A stretch of DNA of 64,000 nucleotides, from assembly GCF_001440415.1 (NCBI RefSeq), contig NZ_LLYA01000159.1:62001-126000 (forward strand), in the 5' to 3' direction. The translations under genes were made by a program, and so were the position numbers. This document shows positions 52,422 through 59,192 of the stretch, piece by piece (within the stretch, counting starts at the first letter, position 1; every line of letters begins with the position of its first letter). The stretch comes from Bradyrhizobium retamae. GTDB taxonomy: Bacteria; Pseudomonadota; Alphaproteobacteria; Rhizobiales; Xanthobacteraceae. Below the pieces are notes generated by a model. The model was not told the DNA's origin. It did no database searches and saw only the letters and a list, made by a program, of their open reading frames with translations.

Positions 52422-53258
52422 TTACTTGATGCCGGTGAGCGTGATGCCTTCGATGAAGCGTCGCTGGGCGAACAGGAAGGCGATGACGAGCGGAGCGATG
52501 ATGACCATCGCCGCCGCCATCAGAGGGCCGTAATTGGTGCCGGCCTCATTGTTGCGAAAGTGCGCGACCGCAAGCGGCGGCGTCTGCAAATGCTCGCTGT
52601 TCAGCACGATCAGCGGCCAGAAATAGTCGTTCCAGTGCGCGACCACCGAGAAGATGCCGAACGCGGTCACCGCGGGAATCGCGGTCGGAAGCATCACGCG
52701 CCAGACGATGCCGAACTCGGAAATCCCGTCCATTCGCGCGGCGTCGATCAGGTCGTCGGGCACGGTCTTGAAAAACTGGCGCATCAGGAAAATGCCGAAC
52801 ACCGAGATCGTGAACGGCAGCACCAGCGCCGCATAACTATCGAGGACACCCAGTTTATGCAGCAGCAGGAATACCGGGATCGCGGTCGCCTGCGGCGGAA
52901 TTAGGATGCAGAAAACGACGAGCGCGAACAGCACGTCACGGCCGAGAAAGCGCAATTTGGCAAGGGCATAGGCGGCAGGCAGGGCAACCAGCACCTGAAG
53001 ACCGAAGATCGAGGTCGTGACGATCAAGCCGTTGAGCAGATAGCGCCATAGATCGGCCTTGGCGAAAGCTATCCGGAGATTGTCCCACAGCGCGAAGTGG
53101 TAGGGGATCAGGTGCAGATCGGACGAGAAAATCTCGGTTTGAGGTTTTGACGCGGTCGACACCATCCAGATGAACGGCGTCAGCATCACCAGCGCTCCCG
53201 CCAGCAGCACGATGTGCCGGATCGCAGACCACAGAAGCATGCGGGCCTGCGGCGTCAT
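52422..53258 (-). CDS. ugpE: sn-Glycerol-3-phosphate ABC transporter permease UgpE
   Basis: This 278-residue membrane subunit has six helices. It starts at ATG 53258, overlapping the ugpA stop by four bases (ATGA). The first helix is HIVLLAGALVMLTPFIWMV, and the coupling loop is EFGIVWRVMLPTAIPAVTAFGIF. FLLHKLGVLDSYAALVLPFTISVFGIFLMRQFFKTVPDDLIDAARMDG is typical of MalG/UgpE-class permeases. The C-terminal QRRFIEGITLTGIK is the usual end. The frame is open far upstream, but that part is only the shadow of ugpA. Confidence 0.92.
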   Translation of the reverse strand: MTPQARMLLWSAIRHIVLLAGALVMLTPFIWMVSTASKPQTEIFSSDLHLIPYHFALWDNLRIAFAKADLWRYLLNGLIVTTSIFGLQVLVALPAAYALAKLRFLGRDVLFALVVFCILIPPQATAIPVFLLLHKLGVLDSYAALVLPFTISVFGIFLMRQFFKTVPDDLIDAARMDGISEFGIVWRVMLPTAIPAVTAFGIFSVVAHWNDYFWPLIVLNSEHLQTPPLAVAHFRNNEAGTNYGPLMAAAMVIIAPLVIAFLFAQRRFIEGITLTGIK

Positions 53259-54205
53259 GCGTAGTGCACTTCCCGGTTGCCGAGCGCCGATTTGAGCACG
53301 GTGAGCAGCAGCACGAAGGCCAGGAACACGACGGTAACGGCCGCGCCGTAACCGGAGCGGAAGAACTCGAAGCCTTCGGTGTACATCGTGTAGATCAGCA
53401 CTTCCGACGATTTCGAGGGGCCGCCCTTGGTCAAGACCTGAACGGTGTCGAACACCTGGAAAGAGCGGATTGCCGAGATCGCCACCACGAACAGGGTGAC
53501 CGGCCCGAGCATCGGCCACGTCACCAGGCGGAAACGCGACCACGCGCCTTCGGCGCCGTCGATCTCGGCCGCGTCGTAGAGATGCTTCGGGATCGAGACG
53601 AGGCCGGCGAGAAACAGCACCATGTTGAAGCCAGTGGCCTGCCAGATACCGATTACGCACAGCGAATAAAGCGCGGTGCCGCGATCCTGCAGCCAGCTAT
53701 GGCCCTGCAGGCCGGCAGCACGCAAAAGCCCGTTCACCAGGCCGAACTGCGGGTGCAGCATGAATTCCCAGACGATCGCCATCGCAATCAACGTCGCCAT
53801 GACAGGAAGGAAGTACACGGTGCGATACCAGCTCTTGAGCCCGGCGCCGCTCTGGATCAGGAGCGCAACGCCGAGCCCGAGCGCCACCGCGCCGGGCACT
53901 ACGATCGCGACATAGGTCAGCGTGTTCTTCAGCGAAATCCAGAACACCCGGTCGGCGAACATCTCCCGGTAGTTCGAGAGGCCGATCCAGGAGAACGCCG
54001 GCGCGCCGAGTTGATAGTCCGTAAACGAGAGCGCGATCACGCCGGCGAGCGGGCCGATCAGCATCAGCAGCATCAGCATGAAGGCCGGCGCGGCAAGCGC
54101 ATAGGCTGCCTGCGATCGCCCTGCCCGGCGGAAACCGGCAAACACCCGCGCAGGGACGCGTGGCGCCATCGCCATTCCCTGCAGCGCGGTGGCGGCGTCA
54201 GACAA
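53255..54205 (-). CDS. ugpA: sn-Glycerol-3-phosphate ABC transporter permease UgpA
   Basis: This 316-residue MalF/UgpA-class permease has six helices, the first at about 35-57 (LAAPAFMLMLLMLIGPLAGVIALSF). The EAA coupling loop is LYDAAEIDGAEGAWSRFRLVTWPMLGPV. Its start overlaps the end of the ATPase gene by eight bases and its end overlaps ugpE by four, so the three are translationally coupled. YTMYTEGFEFFRSGYGAAVTVVF near the end is characteristic of UgpA relatives. Confidence 0.92.
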   Translation of the reverse strand: MSDAATALQGMAMAPRVPARVFAGFRRAGRSQAAYALAAPAFMLMLLMLIGPLAGVIALSFTDYQLGAPAFSWIGLSNYREMFADRVFWISLKNTLTYVAIVVPGAVALGLGVALLIQSGAGLKSWYRTVYFLPVMATLIAMAIVWEFMLHPQFGLVNGLLRAAGLQGHSWLQDRGTALYSLCVIGIWQATGFNMVLFLAGLVSIPKHLYDAAEIDGAEGAWSRFRLVTWPMLGPVTLFVVAISAIRSFQVFDTVQVLTKGGPSKSSEVLIYTMYTEGFEFFRSGYGAAVTVVFLAFVLLLTVLKSALGNREVHYA

Positions 54206-55355
54206 CGGCCATCTCCCGCGGCCGCTCGACGCGCGACGGGAGCGAAGTCACGATGCGCTTGCCATCAGCGTCGAAGGCGCGAACCGCCTCCGGCGCAAAG
54301 CCGTAACCGATTGTGGCCCCGATCGCCGGCAACTGGCTCGGGTCGTTGACGCGCGCCACCACGGGCGCGTCCGTACCCGCGCAGCCGATATGGACGAAGG
54401 CTTCCGATCCCAGATTTTCCAGATGCACGACGGTGCCGGAAAGCAGTCCGTGCGAAGCCAGCTCGATCCGCTCCGGCCTGACGCAGATGCGGCACTCTCC
54501 TTCCAGCGCCGGTGTTGCCATATGGAGAACATGTCCGAGCATCTCCAGCCGGCCATCGCTGCGGATCCGACCGGGAAATGCGTTTATCTTCGGCGTGCCG
54601 ACGAATTCGGCAACGCGGATATCGCAGGGGTCGTCATAGACGGCGGCGGGCGCGCCGACCTGAATGAGCTCGCCGCCGATCATGACGGCAATCCGGCCCG
54701 ACATGGTCATGGCCTCGGCCTGGTCGTGGGTGACGTAGATGAAGGTCGTCTTGAGCTGACGGTGCAACTGGGCGATCTCGGCGCGCATGTGCACGCGAAG
54801 CTTGGCGTCGAGATTGGATAGCGGCTCGTCGAATAGAAATGCGCGCGGTTGACGCACGATGGCGCGGCCGACGGCAACGCGCTGGCGCTGGCCGCCGGAC
54901 AATTGCCCAGGCTTGCGCTTCAGCAGCGGCGAAATTTCGAGCTGCTCGGCTACCCTTTCGACATCGTCGCGAATGACGCGTTCGGCGCGGCGGCGACCAG
55001 GCATCAGCCGGCCCACGAACGGCGCCCGCTCCAGCGCGGACAGGCGCTTCATCCGCAGCGGGACGGCAATATTGTCAAACACGCTCAGGTGCGGATAAAG
55101 CGCGTAGGACTGGAACACCATCGCCAGATTGCGCGCGCTCGGCCTGACGCCGTCGGCACTGACACCGTCAATCCGGACTTCGCCGGAGGACTGCGGTTCG
55201 AGACCGGCGATGACGCGCAGAAGCGTGGATTTGCCACACCCGGATGGGCCGACGAGGGAGATGAACTCCCCGTCTTGAATCGTGAGATCGACGCCTTTCA
55301 GAACCTCGGCGCCGTCAAAAGCCTTGCGAAGCGCCCGAATCTCGATTTCGGCCAT
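54198..55355 (-). CDS. ugpC: sn-Glycerol-3-phosphate ABC transporter ATP-binding protein UgpC
   Basis: This 385-residue nucleotide-binding subunit has Walker A GPSGCGKST, signature LSGGQRQRVAVGRAIV, Walker B AFLFDEPLSNLDAKLR and switch His in YVTHDQAEAM. A C-terminal TOBE/OB regulatory domain follows (about 240-370). Compared with typical UgpC or MalK, about 15 extra basic residues (FVGRLMPGRRRAER) sit before the signature helix region. It is the first gene of the operon; a probable Pho box lies about 50 bases upstream. That position makes the whole unit a candidate phosphate-starvation operon. Confidence 0.93.
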   Translation of the reverse strand: MAEIEIRALRKAFDGAEVLKGVDLTIQDGEFISLVGPSGCGKSTLLRVIAGLEPQSSGEVRIDGVSADGVRPSARNLAMVFQSYALYPHLSVFDNIAVPLRMKRLSALERAPFVGRLMPGRRRAERVIRDDVERVAEQLEISPLLKRKPGQLSGGQRQRVAVGRAIVRQPRAFLFDEPLSNLDAKLRVHMRAEIAQLHRQLKTTFIYVTHDQAEAMTMSGRIAVMIGGELIQVGAPAAVYDDPCDIRVAEFVGTPKINAFPGRIRSDGRLEMLGHVLHMATPALEGECRICVRPERIELASHGLLSGTVVHLENLGSEAFVHIGCAGTDAPVVARVNDPSQLPAIGATIGYGFAPEAVRAFDADGKRIVTSLPSRVERPREMAVV

Positions 55356-55404
55356 TTCAATCCGGTATCCGTGCCTGCGGTACCGGATGTCCTAAAGGGC
55401 TTGT

Positions 55405-55422
55405 TTGACAGTTATATCACAA
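55405..55422 (-). promoter_or_regulatory. Probable Pho box upstream of the ugp operon
   Basis: Read on the minus strand this is TTGTGAT-ATAA-CTGTCAA, matching the Pho box pattern CTGTCAT-N4-CTGTCAT at five and six of seven bases with the correct 4-base spacer. It starts 50 bases before the ugpC ATG. PhoB control under phosphate limitation is known for ugp operons elsewhere; control here is inferred from the site. Confidence 0.65.
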
Positions 55423-55501
55423 TGGAACGAACCGCCGAGCTTGGCCCCAGCTTTCCACCGGCGGCCCCCGAAACATGGCTGATGCACAGGGGAAGCTCCG
55501 C

Positions 55502-55864
55502 CTACACCCTCACCAGGCTCTCGAATCCGCCATAGATCATCCGCTTGCCGTCGAACGGCGGCTTCGATTTCGGATCCATCATTTCGTTGAGCCGCGGGTC
55601 CGCCATCACTTTGGCGTTGATCTTGTCGCGCTGTGCGCGCGACTTGTAGGTGATCCAGGCGAACACGACGGTCTCGCCCGGCTTGAGCTTCACGGCGCGC
55701 GGAAACGACGTGACCTTGCCGACCTTGACGTCCTCAGCAACCCATTCGCGATAGTCGAGCGCGCCATATTCGCGCCAGATCTTGCCGCACTTCTTCGACA
55801 GGCGGGAGTAGGCTTCGAGATTCTTCTTCGGCACGGCGACGATGAAGCCATCGACGTAAGGCAT
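55502..55864 (-). CDS. DUF1428 family protein
   Basis: This 120-residue ferredoxin-like-fold protein is recognised by PYVDGFIVAVPKKNLEAYSRLSKKCGKIWREYGALDYREW at the N-terminus, VVFAWITYKSRAQRDKINAKVMADPRL in the middle and a terminal MIYGGFESLV. GGAGAAAG precedes the ATG. Genes of this family often lie beside SRPBCC (AHSA1) and ArsR genes, and both are found just upstream on the same strand, so a shared small regulon is plausible. The enzymatic function is unknown. Confidence 0.9.
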   Translation of the reverse strand: MPYVDGFIVAVPKKNLEAYSRLSKKCGKIWREYGALDYREWVAEDVKVGKVTSFPRAVKLKPGETVVFAWITYKSRAQRDKINAKVMADPRLNEMMDPKSKPPFDGKRMIYGGFESLVRV

Positions 55865-55914
55865 GCGTACTTTCTCCGTTATTTTCCTTGAGTGGCAGGA
55901 GCAAAATCGCCGTC

Positions 55915-56017
55915 GTCATTCCGGGATGGTGCGTTAGCAACAGACCCGGAACCTCCAGATTCTCAGGTGCGCAATTGCGCACCATAGCTCGATGCTGGCG
56001 CATCGCCCCGGAATGAC
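55915..56017. repeat. Palindromic repeat, GTCATTCCGG family (copy 2)
   Basis: GTCATTCCGG (55915-55924) is matched by CCGGAATGAC (56008-56017). The interior holds GGTGCGCAATTGCGCACC, itself a perfect palindrome. The left 19 bases match the copies at 20436 and 60784. It fills the gap between the SRPBCC and DUF1428 genes and could act as a transcript end or processing structure. Confidence 0.8.
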
Positions 56018-56134
56018 GGCAACTGATTAAGCCATGACAACAGGATGCCTGAACCTGTGACGGCTGGTATTGGTCACGTAGTCGCACCCTTCGCGCGAAA
56101 CAACGCGTGCGCGTGCGATGGCATTGGTGGCTGT

Positions 56135-56617
56135 CTAGGCAAGATAGGCTTCGAGTTTGACAAGGAACTCCGTCCACCCGCGCTCGTGATTGTCACGCGC
56201 GGCGGCATCGACGAATTGCGCGTGGTTGAAGACGAGCAGCGAACCGCTTCCTTCCGGCCTGATCGAAATGGTCACCAGCGATTCACGCTCCGGCGTCGAA
56301 TGCCATGCCCAGCTAAACACCAACCGCTCGTTTGGAACGACCTCGCGATAGACGCCGCCGACCTCGTTATAATTGCCGTCGGCGTTGAAGCTGATGCGAT
56401 AACGGCCGCCGACGCGAAGATCGATGTCGGCCTTGACCGAGCCCTCCTCTACGGAGGTCGGCCCGAACCATTGCACTAGTTTTTGCGGGTCGGCCCATGC
56501 GGCGTAGACTTTTTCGGGCGCCGCGCTGAACCGGCGCGTGAGCGTGAGGCTGGGCCGCGCGGCGAGTTCGCCATCGCGGGCAGTATCGTGCTTGGCAAGG
56601 CTTGACTGGGTGGCCAT
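56135..56617 (-). CDS. SRPBCC (AHSA1/START) domain protein
   Basis: From the ATG at 56617, which has GGAGGAAG as ribosome-binding site, this is a 160-residue helix-grip protein. ARPSLTLTRRFSAAPEKVYAAWADPQKLVQWFGP is the characteristic first helix and strand of Aha1-type START proteins. It is followed by DLRVGGRYRISF, VPNERLVFSWAW and the C-terminal RGWTEFLVKLEAYL. Such proteins bind small hydrophobic ligands and are frequently encoded with an ArsR regulator, as here. Its first 142 bases overlap the end of the ArsR gene in another frame, so the two are tightly coupled. Confidence 0.9.
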   Translation of the reverse strand: MATQSSLAKHDTARDGELAARPSLTLTRRFSAAPEKVYAAWADPQKLVQWFGPTSVEEGSVKADIDLRVGGRYRISFNADGNYNEVGGVYREVVPNERLVFSWAWHSTPERESLVTISIRPEGSGSLLVFNHAQFVDAAARDNHERGWTEFLVKLEAYLA

Positions 56618-56946
56618 GGATCTTCCTCCACAAAAGCGGCAAGGCGGTCGAGATTGTCGGACCAGAAGCGCTGGTAGCGATTGAGCCAGTCCATCGCCTG
56701 CTCCATCGGGCTGGCGGTCAGCCGGCACGTAACCGTGCGGCCGGTCTTTTCGCGGGCGATCAGGCCGGCGTCCGATAGCACATCGAGATGCTTGATGATC
56801 GCGGGCAGCGACATCGAAAACGGTTGCGCCAGTTCGCTGACCGACAGGCTTTCGCGGTCGCCGAGCCGCGCCAGCAGCGCGCGCCGGGTTGGGTCGGACA
56901 GCGCGGCAAAGGTGCGGTCCAGAACATCCTCTTGATACTTAACCAT
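56476..56946 (-). CDS. ArsR family transcriptional regulator with extended C-terminus
   Basis: From ATG 56946 this is a 156-residue winged-helix repressor. The core is complete by about residue 108: LDRTFAALSDPTRRALLARLG, SVSELAQPFSMSLPAIIKHLDVLSDAGLI as recognition region, and AMDWLNRYQRFWSDNLDRLAAFVEED at the end. After this, relatives stop, but here the frame runs on for about 45 low-complexity residues (SPRGPASRSRAGSARRPKK) over the start of the SRPBCC gene. The cysteine metal sites of true ArsR are absent, as in the SRPBCC-linked subgroup. Around the start, ATACTAAAC and GGTTAAGTAT form an imperfect dyad that may be its operator. Confidence 0.88.
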   Translation of the reverse strand: MVKYQEDVLDRTFAALSDPTRRALLARLGDRESLSVSELAQPFSMSLPAIIKHLDVLSDAGLIAREKTGRTVTCRLTASPMEQAMDWLNRYQRFWSDNLDRLAAFVEEDPWPPSQALPSTILPAMANSPRGPASRSRAGSARRPKKSTPHGPTRKN

Positions 56947-57098
56947 ATAGTTTAGTATAGACGCAAACAAAACGCCGTCAAGCCGACGTTTGCATCACGA
57001 AGTCGGGAGTGGCGGACGGGCGAGACACCGATGGCCGGATCGCTCAGCGCGAACAGCGCTCTCGTCCGGCCATCATGCGGAAGGGTTGCGAGGCGCGA

Positions 57099-57356
57099 TC
57101 AATAGTCTCGATAAACCCGCATCCGCCGCTGCTGTTGTCCAAAGGCGAAGCGCGGATTGACGTTGCAGTAGAGCCCGCGACCCGACGCCGATGCCATGCA
57201 CTGACCATAGCTGCTGTAGGAGCAGTCGCCAGGAATGCCGATGGTCCGGCCCTGGAGGCAATAGGGATAGTCATACGCCGCCGCGGGTGAACTGCCCGCG
57301 ACGGTGGCGACCGTCGCCACCGTCAGCGCCAATGTCGCTATTATTGCACTGCGCAT
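57099..57356 (-). CDS. DUF3551 family small secreted protein
   Basis: This 85-residue peptide has a signal sequence ending near residue 27 (AGSSPAAA). A short mature domain follows, with YDYPYCLQGRTIGIPGDCSYSSYGQCMASASGRGLYCNVNP. The four cysteines with this spacing define DUF3551, a family abundant in Bradyrhizobium. AAGGAG precedes the ATG. It is probably periplasmic and disulfide-bonded, with unknown function. It stands alone. Confidence 0.9.
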   Translation of the reverse strand: MRSAIIATLALTVATVATVAGSSPAAAYDYPYCLQGRTIGIPGDCSYSSYGQCMASASGRGLYCNVNPRFAFGQQQRRMRVYRDY

Positions 57357-57438
57357 CTTCGATCTCCTTCACATGAGGCAAGCCGCGTCGCCTTTTGCCA
57401 TAAAACACCGCGGCTGCGCCTATGTTCCGTGACGAAGA

Positions 57439-58416
57439 TCACTGCACCTTTGCGACCTTGGCCTCCTCGATCACCTTCTTCCACTTTTCGGTTTCGGCCA
57501 CGATCATCTTGCCGAATGCCTCCGGCGGTCCGATCAGCGGCTCGCCGCCAAGCTCAGTCAGGCGGGCCTTGATCGCCGGCTCGGCGAGGATCTCGTTGAT
57601 CTCCTTGTTCAACTTGGCGATGACTTCCTTCGGCGTGTTCTTCGGTGCCCCCACGCCGAACAGCGCGCTTGCCTCATAGCCCGGAATGGTGTCGGCAAGC
57701 ACCGGCACATCAGGCAACAGCGGCGACTTTGTCGTGCTGGTGACGGCCAGCGCCCGCACCGAGCCGGCACGAACATGCTGGAGGATGGAAGGCATGTTGT
57801 CGAAGATCAGTTGGACCTGGCCGCCGAGCAGGTCGGTGATCGCGGGCGCGGCGCCGCGATAGGGCACGTGCTGCATCTTGGCGCCGGACATTGCCATGAA
57901 CATTTCGCCCGATAGATGCACGGACGTTCCGTTGCCGGACGAGGCCAGGTTCACCTTGCCGGGATTGGCCTTCACATAGGCGATGAACTCGGCGACCGTC
58001 TTGGCGGGTGCGTCCTTGTTGACCGTCATCACGTTCGGCACGCGATTGAACGCCGCAATCGGCGCGAGATCGCGCACAAGGTTGAATTTCAGATTAGCGT
58101 AGAGCGTGGCGTTGATGTAGTTCGCGGGATTAACCAGCAGCAGTGTGTAGCCATCCGGCTCGGCGTTGATGACGGATTCGGTCGCGATATTGTTGCCGGC
58201 GCCGGGCTTGTTCTCAATCACGAATTGCTGGCCGAGCCGTTCGGAAAGCCGCTGCCCGATCAGCCGCGCAATGATGTCGGTCGCGCCACCCGGCGGATAT
58301 CCGACGACCCATTTCACCGGCCGGGTCGGATAATCCGCCGCCGAAACGCTGCCGATCGAAGCGGCAGTGGAAAGGCCGATGACGGCCAGGCAAATCGCGG
58401 TACGGCGTGAAATCAT
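57439..58416 (-). CDS. Tripartite tricarboxylate transporter substrate-binding protein (TctC/Bug family)
   Basis: This 325-residue periplasmic binding protein of the Bug family has a signal peptide to about residue 26 (AASIGSVSA), then YPTRPVKWVVGYPPGGATDIIARLIGQRL. GAGNNIATESV, FMAMSGAKMQHVPYRGAAPAITDLLGGQVQLIFDNMPS and LPGYEASALFGVGAPKNTP-like segments complete the signature. AAGGAG precedes the ATG. The tctA and tctB membrane genes are absent from the window, so it is an orphan of the kind very common in this family. The ligand is probably a carboxylate. Confidence 0.92.
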   Translation of the reverse strand: MISRRTAICLAVIGLSTAASIGSVSAADYPTRPVKWVVGYPPGGATDIIARLIGQRLSERLGQQFVIENKPGAGNNIATESVINAEPDGYTLLLVNPANYINATLYANLKFNLVRDLAPIAAFNRVPNVMTVNKDAPAKTVAEFIAYVKANPGKVNLASSGNGTSVHLSGEMFMAMSGAKMQHVPYRGAAPAITDLLGGQVQLIFDNMPSILQHVRAGSVRALAVTSTTKSPLLPDVPVLADTIPGYEASALFGVGAPKNTPKEVIAKLNKEINEILAEPAIKARLTELGGEPLIGPPEAFGKMIVAETEKWKKVIEEAKVAKVQ

Positions 58417-58566
58417 AAAACTTCTCCTTGGAGGCCGGGGTTCAGGCCCGGTCCGTTTCTATTGAGGCGCGGTTCTATTGAACCGAACGCGGCGCGCGTT
58501 GTAACAAACAAACCCGGGTGCGGCCAGTGGGACGCAGCGTCTCCGACCGCGACGAAAGGATAAGGC

Positions 58567-58989
58567 ATGTCTGTCAGGGTTAACGCTCTCGATCATCTCG
58601 TCATCAATGTGTCGGACGTGGCGCGTTCCGCCGAGTGGTACCGGAAGATCCTCGGCATGGAGGTCAAGGTGTTCGATCCCGGTCCGGGCAAAACGCCGCG
58701 GACGTCGCTGGTGTTTGGTAACCAGAAGATCAACGTGCGGCCGCGCGACGCCGACAAGGTCGAGTGGTTCACGGCCGATCACGAAGCCGCCGGCAGCGAC
58801 GATCTGTGTTTCCTGACGTCGAGCACGCCGGACGAAGTCGTGGCGCACCTGAAGGCCCACGGCGTCGCGATCGAGCAAGGCCCGGTCGCGAAGCAAGGCG
58901 CCCGCGGCGCGCTGCGCTCGGTCTATTGCCGGGATCCGGACGGGAGCTTGATCGAGATTTCGTCGTATGAAGGGGATGGGGGAAAGTAA
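58567..58989 (+). CDS. VOC family protein (glyoxalase/dioxygenase-like)
   Basis: This 140-residue protein is one pair of beta-alpha-beta-beta-beta modules of the vicinal oxygen chelate fold. NALDHLVINVSDVARSAEWYRKILGMEVKVF supplies the first metal ligand His. GSDDLCFLT and the end YCRDPDGSLIEISSY supply the last ligand Glu. Similar proteins act in glyoxal detoxification, fosfomycin resistance or ring cleavage; the sequence does not decide. AAAGGATAAGGC precedes the ATG. It stands alone before a repeat element. Confidence 0.9.
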   Translation: MSVRVNALDHLVINVSDVARSAEWYRKILGMEVKVFDPGPGKTPRTSLVFGNQKINVRPRDADKVEWFTADHEAAGSDDLCFLTSSTPDEVVAHLKAHGVAIEQGPVAKQGARGALRSVYCRDPDGSLIEISSYEGDGGK

Positions 58990-59000
58990 CGCGCCGCTCC

Positions 59001-59093
59001 CTCCCCGTCATTGCGAGGAGCGTAGCGACGAAGCAATCTATACCGTCCGCGGGACAGCATGGACTGCTTCGCTTCGCTCGCAATGACGGGGAG
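59001..59093. repeat. Palindromic repeat with perfect 17-base inverted ends
   Basis: CTCCCCGTCATTGCGAG (59001-59017) is exactly complementary to 59077-59093. Inside, GCGACGAAGCAATC and GACTGCTTCGC give a second, imperfect stem. A diverged relative is at 18317-18382. It lies 11 bases after the VOC gene stop. Confidence 0.85.
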
Positions 59094-59192
59094 AGAGCCC
59101 CGCACACTCCCTATTTGCTCACCGCACCTTCCGATGGCAGAAATACTCCCAAGCAAGAACCAAAGCCGCCATAACGCGGCACGGGAGGAATC

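Noticed and set aside
52422..53660. Long N-terminal extension of UgpE (412 residues)
   Set aside because: The upstream part is arginine-rich and is the out-of-frame shadow of ugpA. The ATGA overlap at 53255-53258 gives the normal start and family length.
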